From NCBI GenBank assembly GCA_902611415.1, contig CACLZM010000001.1, positions 1 through 64,000 on the forward strand: a DNA stretch of 64,000 bases, given 5' to 3'. The stretch is from an uncultured Alphaproteobacteria bacterium. Its GTDB lineage: Bacteria > Pseudomonadota > Alphaproteobacteria > HIMB59. How positions within the stretch are numbered: the first letter of the stretch is position 1; each line of letters opens with the position of its first letter. The notes under the pieces are model-generated. The model ran no database searches. It saw only the letters and a list, made by a program, of their open reading frames with translations, and was not told the origin of the DNA. Shown one piece after another: positions 37,569 through 46,970 of this stretch. Made by a program: the position numbers and the translations under genes.

Positions 37569-39332
37569 TTACAACCATTGATGCTTCATAGCTAAAACAT
37601 CCTCATCACCATGCAAAATTATGGAAGCTAAACTATCAATTTTTGGCAAAATACTTGATACATAAATGCTTGATGTAGCTATTTTTGCGTCCAGAAATTC
37701 ATTATCAATTTCACCTTTATCTTTTAATTCAAGTGATTTTTTAGCAGTTTTAATCATCATCCAACCTCCAAAAATATAACCTAACATCATTAAATAATTT
37801 ACACTCGATACAGCAGGTCTTTTTTTATTATTAGATGAAGAAACAATGTGCTCAACAACTTTTTTTGCAGTGTCAATTGAACTATCCATTTTTTTGCATA
37901 ACTCTTTTAATCGATCTGAACTCGCAGATGCTTCTGTATCAGTTTTAATTTCATCAATTAATTCTAATATGCTTTTACCATTGTCTCGAAGCGTCTTCCT
38001 AAAAACTAAATCATTTGCTTGAATTGCAGTGGTGCCCTCGTATATAGGGAGAATTCTAGCATCTCTATAATGTTGTGCGATTCCTGTTTCTTCAATAAAA
38101 CCCATTCCACCATGAATTTGAATAGCATTTGATGTAATCTCAAGTGACCTTTCAGTCAACCACCCTTTAATAATAGGTATCATTAAAGATGATTTTGTTT
38201 CCCAATATTCACTCTCTTCTGACTTAGTCATATCCAAAGCAAAAGCTCCATAAATTGCAAGAGCTCTCATAGCTTCGATTTCTGATTTCATAGTCGAGGA
38301 TAATCGAAGCACATCTGGGTGATGAATAATAGGATCACCTTTCTGACCATCAATCGGAACTCCTTGAACTCTATCAAAGGCATACATTTTAGATTGTTGA
38401 TAAGCTCTTTCAGAAACAGCAAGTCCTTGTACTCCAACTGAGAACCTTGCATGGTTCATCATTTCGAACATGATATTTAAACCCTGATTTTCTTCTCCAA
38501 CCAAATAACCAATAGCTCCATCCTGTTCACCAAACTGTAAAACTGCAGTAGGAGAACCTTTAACACCAAGTTTTTTTTCAATAGACAAACAGGTTACATC
38601 ATTTTTTTTGCCGATACTGCCGTCATCATTTGGAATAAATTTAGGTACAAGAAAAACAGAAATACCTTTATTACCCTCTGGCGCTTCAGGTGTTCTGGCT
38701 AAAACCAAATGAATAATATTCTCAGATAAATCATGTTCCCCATAGGTAATATAAATTTTTTGTCCATAGATTTTATAATGACCATTTTCTTTAATAGCTT
38801 TAGTTTTAATCGTAGACAGGTCTGTTCCCGATTGTGGTTCAGTTAAATTCATCGTACCTGTCCAATGACCTGATGCTAATTTTGGTATATAAAAGCTTTT
38901 TTGATCTTCTGATGCTGATTTTTGCAATGCATATATTAAACCTTGTGTTAATAGGTGGCAAAGCGCCAATGACATATTAGAACTATGCCAAATCTCATTA
39001 ACAGCGGCAGATAAAGTTACTGGTATCTGTTGACCACCAAATTTTTCTTTGGCCTCTAAGCCAAACCACCCACCATCTCTTAAACTCTCATAAGCCTCTT
39101 TGTAGCCTTTAGGAGTTACGACTTCACCAGTATCGAGTCTTTTTGAGCCCTCATGGTCTCCTGAAAGGTTACAAGGGTCTAACACTTCAGAAGCTATTTT
39201 TCCTGCCTCTTCAAGAACGGCTTCAACTAAATCATCAGAAAATTCAGAATAATCACTAACTTTATTTAGTTTGCCTAAATCTATAAGATTTTTAATTACA
39301 AAATTTAAATCTTTAATTGGAGCTTCGTACAT
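37569..39332 (-). CDS. Acyl-CoA dehydrogenase, long DmdC-like type
   Basis: 587 residues, longer than classic 380-residue enzymes and matching the 590-residue group that includes DmdC (3-methylmercaptopropionyl-CoA dehydrogenase). Contains MNLTEPQSGTDLSTIKTKA near 156 (FAD contact), IHGGMGFIEETGIAQHYRDARI near 408 and the catalytic-base region LPIYEGTTAIQ near 432, plus a C-terminal helical domain. Electrons go to ETF, whose genes lie just across the convergent junction. No other dmd gene is recognisable here, so DMSP breakdown is only one possibility; a medium/long-chain acyl-CoA is another. Confidence 0.87.
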   Translation of the reverse strand: MYEAPIKDLNFVIKNLIDLGKLNKVSDYSEFSDDLVEAVLEEAGKIASEVLDPCNLSGDHEGSKRLDTGEVVTPKGYKEAYESLRDGGWFGLEAKEKFGGQQIPVTLSAAVNEIWHSSNMSLALCHLLTQGLIYALQKSASEDQKSFYIPKLASGHWTGTMNLTEPQSGTDLSTIKTKAIKENGHYKIYGQKIYITYGEHDLSENIIHLVLARTPEAPEGNKGISVFLVPKFIPNDDGSIGKKNDVTCLSIEKKLGVKGSPTAVLQFGEQDGAIGYLVGEENQGLNIMFEMMNHARFSVGVQGLAVSERAYQQSKMYAFDRVQGVPIDGQKGDPIIHHPDVLRLSSTMKSEIEAMRALAIYGAFALDMTKSEESEYWETKSSLMIPIIKGWLTERSLEITSNAIQIHGGMGFIEETGIAQHYRDARILPIYEGTTAIQANDLVFRKTLRDNGKSILELIDEIKTDTEASASSDRLKELCKKMDSSIDTAKKVVEHIVSSSNNKKRPAVSSVNYLMMLGYIFGGWMMIKTAKKSLELKDKGEIDNEFLDAKIATSSIYVSSILPKIDSLASIILHGDEDVLAMKHQWL

Positions 39333-39335
39333 GAC

Positions 39336-40424
39336 TTATATATATACTTTTCTTAAGTTCCTGCCTAAAGAAATTAAAATCTCGTGTTCATTAGTCCCAG
39401 TTTCATATGCAATTCTCTCATATCGTTGATTACTTCCAATTATTTCGACAGGTTTGCCCAGATACAATTTATTATTGGGAACTTTCGACACATCAATCGT
39501 GATCAAGTCCATTGAAACTCTTCCTAAAATTCTACATTGAAATTTATCTATATAAACAGATGCTTTATTACTTCCGCTTCTAAGAAATCCATCAGAGTAA
39601 CCAAAATCTATTGTTGCAACTTTTAAGTCTCTTTTAAGTTTATAAGTTTGGCTGTAGCCAATTGAATTTCCTTTTCTGACATTTTGAACTTGTAATATAG
39701 GTGAGTAAATACTCATAACCTGTCTTAAGTTAAATCTTTTTTTATAGAAAGGATTAATTCCGTATAGGCTTTTTCCAGGTCTTACATAATTTAAATGATA
39801 TTGTTTTCCTAAAAAAATTCCAGAGGAATTAGCTATGCTTAAAGGTAAATTATAATTTTTATTTAGGTCAATAAGTTTATTTAATTGTTTACTTGACTCA
39901 TTTTTTTTTAAATCATCTGCAGAAGATAGGTGAGACATTAAAAAGATAATATTTTTTTTATCGATTAAATTTGAATATTTTTCAAGTTCGCTTGACTGCA
40001 ATCCAAGACGATTCATTCCAGTATCAATATGCAAAACGTACTTAAGTTTTTGTAGATTTTTTAATAAGGATAATTGATCGACATTATTAATAATAGGAAT
40101 TATTTTATATTTTTTTATTTCTTTTAAATCATTGTTTGAAATCACACCTGATAACAGGTAAATATTGATATTCTTAAAATTTTCTCTCAGTTTGATAGCA
40201 TCATCTAACCTAGCAACATAAAAATCTTTACATTTACTCGTTTTTAATATTTTACAACATTCCAAAAGGCCGTGCCCATAGCCATCACCTTTTATTACAC
40301 TTATAATCTTTGAATTACCTGAAAACTTATCGATTTGCCTGTAATTATGCGACAGATTTTCTTTACTCACAAAAATCATTTTTTTGTTGATTTTTTGGTT
40401 TTTTTTAAAGACTAGTTGTTTCAT
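39336..40424 (-). CDS. alr: Alanine racemase
   Basis: 362 residues, type III PLP fold. PLP Lys about 45 in ISVIKGDGYGHG (usual KADAYGHG is altered to KGDGYGHG), HIDTGMNRLGL near 134, YVRPGKSLYGINP near 209, and the catalytic Tyr in GNSIGYSQTY near 252. Supplies D-alanine for peptidoglycan. The start may instead be Met16 (40379); no clear ribosome site favours either. The first ATG sits inside a TGTTTCA-type operator-like sequence shared with tmoX. Confidence 0.9.
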   Translation of the reverse strand: MKQLVFKKNQKINKKMIFVSKENLSHNYRQIDKFSGNSKIISVIKGDGYGHGLLECCKILKTSKCKDFYVARLDDAIKLRENFKNINIYLLSGVISNNDLKEIKKYKIIPIINNVDQLSLLKNLQKLKYVLHIDTGMNRLGLQSSELEKYSNLIDKKNIIFLMSHLSSADDLKKNESSKQLNKLIDLNKNYNLPLSIANSSGIFLGKQYHLNYVRPGKSLYGINPFYKKRFNLRQVMSIYSPILQVQNVRKGNSIGYSQTYKLKRDLKVATIDFGYSDGFLRSGSNKASVYIDKFQCRILGRVSMDLITIDVSKVPNNKLYLGKPVEIIGSNQRYERIAYETGTNEHEILISLGRNLRKVYI

Positions 40425-40435
40425 ATTTTGGATTT
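40417..40435. promoter_or_regulatory. Degenerate IclR-type operator upstream of tmoX (site D)
   Basis: TGTTTCATATTTTGGATTT matches 15 of the first 16 bases of the site at 49751-49769 (TGTTTCATATTATGGAACA), with the right arm worn to GGATTT. It lies about 70 bases upstream of the tmoX start. It may be a weaker site of the same regulator or a chance match in AT-rich DNA. Confidence 0.35.
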
Positions 40436-40504
40436 TAAGGCTTCAACCTTGTTGTCTTATGCCCTATATTACTTCTACTATTATAATAGATATAGGAGGA
40501 GTAA

Positions 40505-41446
40505 ATGAAAAAATTTATTTCATTATTTTACGCTCTAGTCCTGTTTGCTGGTTTTACAACTGTAGCAAAAGCGGCAGACCCGATTAGAATTCCAGTTTTA
40601 AACTGGTCAAGCCAAATCGTTATGGCTAACGTTATGGCACAAGCTTTTGAAGAGCTTGGTTATGATGTTGAATTAGTCCCTGCTGAGTCAGCAACAAGAT
40701 ATGAAGCTGTCAGAGTAGGTGAGCTTCACGTTGCCCATGAAACATGGCAGTCAACTATGGCTAAACCATTTTATGAAGCTATGGACAAAGGTGGTTTAAT
40801 CGATGCTGGTTCACACTTAGCTCCAACTCTTGAAGATATGGGTGTTCCACAATGGGTTATTGATGAAAATTTATGTCCAGGTCTTCCAAATTGGGAAGCT
40901 TTAAAATCTCCTGAGTGTCAAGCTAACTTTGCTACACCTGACTCTGAAGGTAAAGGTAGATGGTTAGAAGGTCCTTATGAATGGCACACTGATGTGATGC
41001 CTAACAGACTAAAAGGTCTTGGCCTAGATGACCAGTGGATGGTTAAGTTTGCTGGTAGTGCTGATGCACTATGGGCAGAACTAGCAGCTGCAAAAAAAGA
41101 AGGTAGAGGAACAGTGATCTTTAACTGGACACCAAACTTTACTGATGCTGAGGGATTTGTATTTATTGAATTCCCACCTTTCTACCAAGGTTGTAGAATT
41201 GAAGACGGCGGTTCTGTTGAGACAACTGGTTGTGGTTCACCAATTGGTTGGTTAAAAAAAGCAGCACACATCAAGTTCCCAATCACTCACACATCTGCAT
41301 ATAAATTCTACACAAAAATGGAATTTACATCAGGTAACATTGGTGAAATGGCTAACTATGTTGATAACGGTGGTATGACTCACGCAGAGGCAGCTACTGC
41401 ATATATTGCTAATAACAGAGATCAAATCGATCTCTTCATGAAGTAA
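40505..41446 (+). CDS. tmoX: TMAO (or betaine) ABC transporter, periplasmic binding protein
   Basis: 313 residues, OpuAC-type binding protein with signal peptide (MKKFISLFYALVLFAGFTTVAKA, cleavage near 23). An AGGAGG precedes the ATG. Trp-rich segments suitable for an aromatic quaternary-ammonium box are visible (LNWSSQ, HETWQS, GPYEWHTD, FNWTPN, IGWLKK). Identification as TmoX, the TMAO-binding protein of SAR11 and roseobacters, rests on the gene order tmoX-tmoW-tmoV-tdm followed by tmm; choline or glycine betaine cannot be ruled out from sequence. It is separated from tmoW by a terminator-like hairpin, and codon use suggests high expression. Confidence 0.85.
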   Translation: MKKFISLFYALVLFAGFTTVAKAADPIRIPVLNWSSQIVMANVMAQAFEELGYDVELVPAESATRYEAVRVGELHVAHETWQSTMAKPFYEAMDKGGLIDAGSHLAPTLEDMGVPQWVIDENLCPGLPNWEALKSPECQANFATPDSEGKGRWLEGPYEWHTDVMPNRLKGLGLDDQWMVKFAGSADALWAELAAAKKEGRGTVIFNWTPNFTDAEGFVFIEFPPFYQGCRIEDGGSVETTGCGSPIGWLKKAAHIKFPITHTSAYKFYTKMEFTSGNIGEMANYVDNGGMTHAEAATAYIANNRDQIDLFMK

Positions 41447-41458
41447 TATAATATTTTT

Positions 41459-41502
41459 AAAATCCTCCCTTAAATGGGAGGATTTTAGTTTTAATTTTTT
41501 TT
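41459..41502 (+). terminator. Hairpin with T run between tmoX and tmoW
   Basis: AAAATCCTCCC pairs perfectly with GGGAGGATTTT (41459-41469 and 41476-41486) around a 6-base loop, followed by a T-rich tract ending in eight T at 41502. Structure of an intrinsic terminator or mRNA-stabilising 3' hairpin. The downstream tmoW starts only 15 bases later, so partial termination probably sets a high ratio of binding protein to membrane parts. Confidence 0.85.
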
Positions 41503-41516
41503 GATAGGTTAATCTT

Positions 41517-42533
41517 ATGTCACCAACTATTAGTTGCGATTCTGTCTACAAGATCTTTGGCGCCAATGCGAACAAGCTATTAGCAGACTCTAATGGGTCT
41601 GTGGATGCTAAACAATTTCAAGAAGCAGGATGTATAGTGGGTGTAAATAATGCCTCTTTTGATGTTGAAAAAGGAGAGATGTTAGTTGTCATGGGCCTAT
41701 CAGGCTCAGGAAAATCCACCTTATTGAGATGTATTTCAAGATTGACTGACGCAACCGCAGGTAAAATATTAGTTGACGGTGAAGATATTTGTTTAATGAA
41801 CAACAAACAATTAGTTGAGCTTAGAAGAGAGAAAATGGGAATGGTTTTTCAAAATTTTGCCCTACTTCCTCATAAAACAGTCATTGAAAATATTGCCTTC
41901 CCCTTGCAGGTAAAAGGAGTCAGTACAGAAAATAGTATGTACAAGGCTTTAGAAATGGTCGAATTGGTTGGGCTCAAAGGAAGAGAAAATTACTTTCCAA
42001 GAGAGTTATCTGGTGGACAGCAACAAAGAGTAGGAATAGCTAGATCACTGGCAGTTGAGCCAGACATTTGGTTTTTAGATGAACCATTCTCTGCATTAGA
42101 TCCTTTAATTCGAAAAGAAATGCAGGATGAATTTTTAAGACTTCAAGGGGTTCTTAACAAAACAATTATGTTTGTTACACACGATTTTGATGAGGCTCTT
42201 AGATTAGCTGATCGTATTGCAATTATGAAAGATGGAATTATTGAACAATTAGATACCCCGGGTAATATTGTTTTAAACCCCGCAACTGATTATGTTAAAA
42301 AATTTACAGAAGATGTTCCTAGAGAAAAAGTATTAAAAATAGAGTCTATAATGGACCCTAAGGACACAAATGCTTCAGACAATTTAAAAGTATCTAAAGA
42401 CGACATTATAGAGAGTGTTGCTGAAAAAATTCTTAATAGTAAAGAAATAATAAAAGTTATAGATCCTAAAGATAGTTCAGAAGTTGGATCAATCAACCCT
42501 TCAAAAGTAATAAAAGTTTTATTTGGTGGATAA
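41517..42533 (+). CDS. tmoW: TMAO/betaine ABC transporter ATP-binding protein
   Basis: 338 residues, quaternary-amine-type ATPase (ProV/OpuAA subfamily). Walker A GLSGSGKST near 60-68, Q-loop MVFQNFALLPHKT near 110, signature LSGGQQQR near 163, Walker B IWFLDEPFSALDP near 182 and switch His in VTHDFDEA near 221. The N-terminal insertion before the Walker A region (residues 1-50) is typical of ProV. The C-terminal regulatory tail is degenerate compared with CBS domains. Drives import by TmoV; stop overlaps the tmoV start. Confidence 0.92.
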   Translation: MSPTISCDSVYKIFGANANKLLADSNGSVDAKQFQEAGCIVGVNNASFDVEKGEMLVVMGLSGSGKSTLLRCISRLTDATAGKILVDGEDICLMNNKQLVELRREKMGMVFQNFALLPHKTVIENIAFPLQVKGVSTENSMYKALEMVELVGLKGRENYFPRELSGGQQQRVGIARSLAVEPDIWFLDEPFSALDPLIRKEMQDEFLRLQGVLNKTIMFVTHDFDEALRLADRIAIMKDGIIEQLDTPGNIVLNPATDYVKKFTEDVPREKVLKIESIMDPKDTNASDNLKVSKDDIIESVAEKILNSKEIIKVIDPKDSSEVGSINPSKVIKVLFGG

Positions 42534-44598
42534 GAACTACTTAGAAACTATAAGAAATTCTAAGCCAGCTCAATTTGGCATTCTTATATTTATTTTTCTT
42601 ATTCTTTACTTTCTTATCCCACAAAGTGAAAATAATTATTTATGGAGACTCCCATCAGTCCTTAAAGGAATTCCATTAGCAATTAATAACGTAATCTTTA
42701 ATGCTTTATATGAGTGGTTCCCATTAAAGGTTTGGGATCCAGTCTTTGAAATGTACGAAGAAAAAGCTGCTTTTAGAGAATTCACTAAAGCTGTTTCACA
42801 AGGTTTGCTCTTTTTAATCACTGTCGTAAGAGAACTCTTATTAGGCGGAGACAAAATAATAGATGTATTTGTAAGCGACTCATGGCTAAAAGAAAATGAT
42901 TGGTTAAGTTGGCCTGCATTGCCTTGGACAGCAACAACTGTGGGTGCATTTCTTCTTGGATACCAGCTAAATGGTATCAGGCTTGGGCTTTTAGGAGGTA
43001 TAGGTGCTTTATATATTTCGGTATTTGGAAATTACGTTCCGTCAATTCAAACATTGTCATTTGTGTTGATTACTACGCCAATTTGTTTCGTTCTTGGTCT
43101 TTCTTTTGGAATTTGGGGATACCTTGATAAAAAAGTCGAGACTGCCTTACAACCAGTTTTAAATGTTATGCAGACTATGCCTCAGTTTGCATATTTAGTT
43201 CCAATTATTGCTTTATTTGGACTAGGAGATCACGCTGGTTCAATCGCTACTATTATTATTGCAACTCCACCTATGATAAGAAATACAATTCTTGGACTGA
43301 AAAGAATTTCTCCTGAAGTTGTTGAGGCAGGCTTAATGAGTGGGTGTACAAAACCGCAATTGCTTTTTAAAGTTTTAATTCCAGCAGCTAGAAGAGATAT
43401 TCTTAATGGCGTAAATACAGTTATTATGCAATGTCTAGCAATGGTTGTCATAGCTTCATTCGTAGGAGCTAAAGGCTTAGGTTTGAATTTAAAAATTGCA
43501 TTAAACAGTTTAAAAATTGGAAAAGCAGCAGAGGCAGGTTTGTGTATCGTTATTATAGCGGTTATCCTCGATAGATTTACAAAAGCTTGGGCAGATAAAC
43601 AAAAAGACTATTTTGAAAATTTAACATTCTTCCAAAGATATAAATTATTAATTATTTTTGCTATTTCTGTCGTCATTTTTTCAATCATTGCTTTTATATC
43701 TGGTGGTTACTTTGATAAAATAAACTACTTATATGTTATTCCCATAGAAAAAGGTTTAACAATAGCTCATTACATTGATGGTGCAGTTGACTGGGTTTGG
43801 GAGACATTTTTTTACTCATTAAATTCTTTTAACAAGTTTTTGCTAACGCAAGTATTAGGACCAATGAAACATGCCTACTTAGGTATGCCAGTTATTGCAA
43901 CATTTACTCTAGCGATGGGTGCAGCGTATATTGTAGGTAATGCAAGAACAGCTTTGATCGTTGGCGGTATGTTATTGTTTATTGCATTATCTGAATATTG
44001 GGACAGAGCTTTAATTACAATGTATATGGGATCATTTGCAGTAATTATGGCTTCACTTAATGGAATTATTTTAGGTTCAATATTTGGTAGAACTGAAAGA
44101 GGTGGAAGAATACTTTTATCTTTCTGCGATTTTTTTGAAACATTCCCTTCTTTCGTTTACCTAATTCCAGTTATATTTTTATTTAATATAACTGACACTT
44201 CAGTGCTAATTGCAGCTATAGTTTATGCTACAGTTCCAGCAACAAGATATACAGTTTGGGGTTTAAAAAGTGTTCCACTATCTCTTCACGAGGCTGGAAC
44301 TATGTCAGGAGTTTCAGCTTTTCAACGATGGACAAATATTGAAATACCCATTGCTTTCCCAACAGTAATGTTGGGAGTCAACCAAACAGTCGTTTTCTCT
44401 CTTCAGATGGTAATTTTAGGCGCACTTATAGGAACTGAAGATCTAGGACAAATTATTTTTGGTGCTTTATCTAGAACAAAAGACGGTGCAGGTGTCGCTT
44501 TAACACTTGGAATATTTGTCTCTCTTATAGCTATATGTGTAGATGTTATTGTTAGAAATTGGGCAGAGGAAAGAAAAAAAGCTCTTGGATTAGCATAG
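42523..44598 (+). CDS. tmoV: TMAO/betaine ABC transporter permease, two fused permease domains
   Basis: 691 residues carrying two BPD_transp_1 domains in one chain. EAA-like loops are EAGLMSGCTKPQLLFKVLIPAA near 267-288 and EAGTMSGVSAFQRWTNIEIPIA near 590-611, each followed by a glycine loop (GAKGLG, GTEDLGQ). Start is TTG at 42523 or GTG at 42526, inside the end of tmoW. Fused double permeases of this length occur with TMAO and choline/betaine importers of marine alphaproteobacteria. It ends 3 bases before tdm. Confidence 0.9.
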   Translation: MVDKNYLETIRNSKPAQFGILIFIFLILYFLIPQSENNYLWRLPSVLKGIPLAINNVIFNALYEWFPLKVWDPVFEMYEEKAAFREFTKAVSQGLLFLITVVRELLLGGDKIIDVFVSDSWLKENDWLSWPALPWTATTVGAFLLGYQLNGIRLGLLGGIGALYISVFGNYVPSIQTLSFVLITTPICFVLGLSFGIWGYLDKKVETALQPVLNVMQTMPQFAYLVPIIALFGLGDHAGSIATIIIATPPMIRNTILGLKRISPEVVEAGLMSGCTKPQLLFKVLIPAARRDILNGVNTVIMQCLAMVVIASFVGAKGLGLNLKIALNSLKIGKAAEAGLCIVIIAVILDRFTKAWADKQKDYFENLTFFQRYKLLIIFAISVVIFSIIAFISGGYFDKINYLYVIPIEKGLTIAHYIDGAVDWVWETFFYSLNSFNKFLLTQVLGPMKHAYLGMPVIATFTLAMGAAYIVGNARTALIVGGMLLFIALSEYWDRALITMYMGSFAVIMASLNGIILGSIFGRTERGGRILLSFCDFFETFPSFVYLIPVIFLFNITDTSVLIAAIVYATVPATRYTVWGLKSVPLSLHEAGTMSGVSAFQRWTNIEIPIAFPTVMLGVNQTVVFSLQMVILGALIGTEDLGQIIFGALSRTKDGAGVALTLGIFVSLIAICVDVIVRNWAEERKKALGLA

Positions 44599-44601
44599 AG
44601 A

Positions 44602-46953
44602 ATGATCATCCCAAGAGTTACTCAACCTTATGAACCTGGATTACCAGCTCTTGGTGACGACTTAGAAAATTATTTGGTAACTGGTGGAGGTTCTCTCACA
44701 TTAAAATTAGAACCAGATGACAAATTTAAAATAATTAATTTAGAAGGCCATCAACAGGCCGAGATTGTATGCTTTAATTCAAAGCGAGAGTGTAATCTAT
44801 CAGCTTTAGGTCTTAATAACGAGCACAACGGACAATTAACAAAAAAAATCCTTACGAGCGAGGAGGAGTCAGCTCAAATAGCACGTACTAAATTAAAAAA
44901 ACTTGGATATGAGGTAGAGTCTATTAGTCAATCGATTTTAGTATTTTCTCAAAATTCACTCTCAGGTTCAATTGAAGAGTTTAAATCAAACGACTCCATT
45001 GTTTGTATAATTTCTGCACCAGGCGAAAGTGAAATTACACATGAAAATATTCCTGCATCCGAACTACGAGTAATTGTTCAAAGAAATAAAAAACGTGAAG
45101 AGGGGGAATTTTTATTACCAGATCCTTTAATGGATCCTGTTGAAGAAATTTTTGTTAAAAGATATACCGCAATGGCCTATGAGGTCAAAGAAGGAGACTT
45201 TATTCAGATAATTGATGTTTATGGAAGACAATGTTCTGACTTTATGGCATTCGACTCAGAGAGCCTTCAAAAAGGCCAAGAGCTCTCAATAGATACAACT
45301 AATAGTAGATATTTAATGGGAAGTGCTTTTCCAATGCCAGGTCTCCATTCTAAATATTACGATGAAAATCAAATGCCAATGGTTGAAGTCTACAGAGACA
45401 CTGTCGGAAGACATGATACGTTCGGTACTGCATGTACTTCAAAATTTTATGATGATATTGGCTATTTTGGTCATCCAAATTGCTCTGATAATTTCAATTA
45501 TGTATTAGATAAGTTTACTGTGAGAAAAAGACTAGGTTGGAATGCTATAAATTTATTTTACAACACAGCCATTGATGCAAATAATGCTTTAATTTTTGAT
45601 GAACCATGGTCTAGACCAGGAGACTATGTGATGTTTAAAGCCCTGAAAAATTTAGTTTGTGTCTCCTCTGCCTGTCCAGACGATGTAGATGCAGCTAATG
45701 GATGGAATCCTACTGACATTTTTGTTAGAGTCTATAGACCGAATAGACCTTTTAGTAAAGGAATGGCATTTAGAATGAAAGCAGACTCTGATCCCAAATT
45801 AACTAAAGAAACTGGTTTTCACCCAAGAGTATCAAAACTTACTGAAAATATTGTTGAGTACAAAGGCTTCTGGTTAGCTTCTAATTATAATAATCTCGGG
45901 GCGCACCAAGAATATGAAGCTTGCAGAGAGAGAGCTATTATTATGGATCTATCTGCACTAAGAAAGTTTGAAGTACGAGGCCCAGACGCTGAAGAACTTT
46001 TACAAATGACTTGCACCAGAAACATCAGAAAACTATCTGTTGGCCAAGTTGTTTACACTGCGATGTGCTACGAGCATGGAGGTATGCTTGATGACGGTAC
46101 AGTATTCAAAATGACGGATGATAATTTTAGGTGGATTTGTGGAGATGAATATTGCGGTGAATGGTTAAGAGAAAAAGCAAAGGAACATAACTTAAAGGTA
46201 TGGATTAAATCTTCTACTGATAATTTACATAATGTTTCCGTCCAAGGGCCAAAGAGTAGAGAAATATTAAAAAAGATAATCTGGACACCTCCTCATCAAA
46301 CATCATTGACTGATTTAGAGTGGTTTAGGTTTTCTATAGCTAGATTAAATACTTTAGATGGAATTCCTTTAATGGTTTCTAGAACTGGATATACAGGTGA
46401 ACTAGGTTATGAAATATTTTGTCATCCGAGTAAAGCTGCTGAAGTTTGGGATGCTGTAATGAAAGCTGGAGAAGAGTTTGGAATTGTGCCTATGGGATTG
46501 GACGCTTTGGATTTAGTTAGAATTGAAGCTGGTTTAGTTTTCGCAAATTATGAATTCGATGATCAAACTGATCCGTTTGAGGCAGGAATTGGTTTTACAG
46601 TTCCTCTTAAATCAAAAGAGGATAACTTTATTGGTAAAGAAGCTTTACTTGAAAGAAAGACAAACCCTCAAAGAAAACTAGTTGGACTGGAGATTGAGGG
46701 AAATGAAACTACCGGGCATGGTGACTGTGTTCATCCTTCAAATAATGGAAGGGAACAAGTTGGCATTATAACAAGTGGTATGAAATCCCCTGTTCTAAAT
46801 AAAAATATTGCTCTTTGTAAAATAAATGTCAAATACAGCGAGCTTAATACTGAAGTTGAAATAGGTAAGTTAGATGGTCAACAAAAAAGAATAAAGGCTA
46901 AGGTTGTACCTTTTCCATTTTATGATCCAAGTAAATCAAGAGTTAAATCCTAA
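44602..46953 (+). CDS. tdm: Trimethylamine N-oxide demethylase
   Basis: 783 residues. The N-terminal DUF1989-like domain covers about 1-390; a GcvT-type tetrahydrofolate domain covers about 400-780 (MCYEHGGMLDDGTVF, SRTGYTGELGYEIFCHP, RIEAGLVFANYEFDD). Cysteines at 278, 294 and 358 keep the 16- and 64-residue spacing I recall for the zinc ligands of Methylocella silvestris Tdm, and Asp 213 in QCSDF corresponds to its proposed catalytic Asp. Reaction: TMAO to dimethylamine and formaldehyde, with the C1 unit captured on folate. Position after tmoXWV and near tmm fits exactly. Function in this organism inferred by homology. Confidence 0.93.
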   Translation: MIIPRVTQPYEPGLPALGDDLENYLVTGGGSLTLKLEPDDKFKIINLEGHQQAEIVCFNSKRECNLSALGLNNEHNGQLTKKILTSEEESAQIARTKLKKLGYEVESISQSILVFSQNSLSGSIEEFKSNDSIVCIISAPGESEITHENIPASELRVIVQRNKKREEGEFLLPDPLMDPVEEIFVKRYTAMAYEVKEGDFIQIIDVYGRQCSDFMAFDSESLQKGQELSIDTTNSRYLMGSAFPMPGLHSKYYDENQMPMVEVYRDTVGRHDTFGTACTSKFYDDIGYFGHPNCSDNFNYVLDKFTVRKRLGWNAINLFYNTAIDANNALIFDEPWSRPGDYVMFKALKNLVCVSSACPDDVDAANGWNPTDIFVRVYRPNRPFSKGMAFRMKADSDPKLTKETGFHPRVSKLTENIVEYKGFWLASNYNNLGAHQEYEACRERAIIMDLSALRKFEVRGPDAEELLQMTCTRNIRKLSVGQVVYTAMCYEHGGMLDDGTVFKMTDDNFRWICGDEYCGEWLREKAKEHNLKVWIKSSTDNLHNVSVQGPKSREILKKIIWTPPHQTSLTDLEWFRFSIARLNTLDGIPLMVSRTGYTGELGYEIFCHPSKAAEVWDAVMKAGEEFGIVPMGLDALDLVRIEAGLVFANYEFDDQTDPFEAGIGFTVPLKSKEDNFIGKEALLERKTNPQRKLVGLEIEGNETTGHGDCVHPSNNGREQVGIITSGMKSPVLNKNIALCKINVKYSELNTEVEIGKLDGQQKRIKAKVVPFPFYDPSKSRVKS

Positions 46954-46970
46954 TTTTTTTATCTTTTTAA

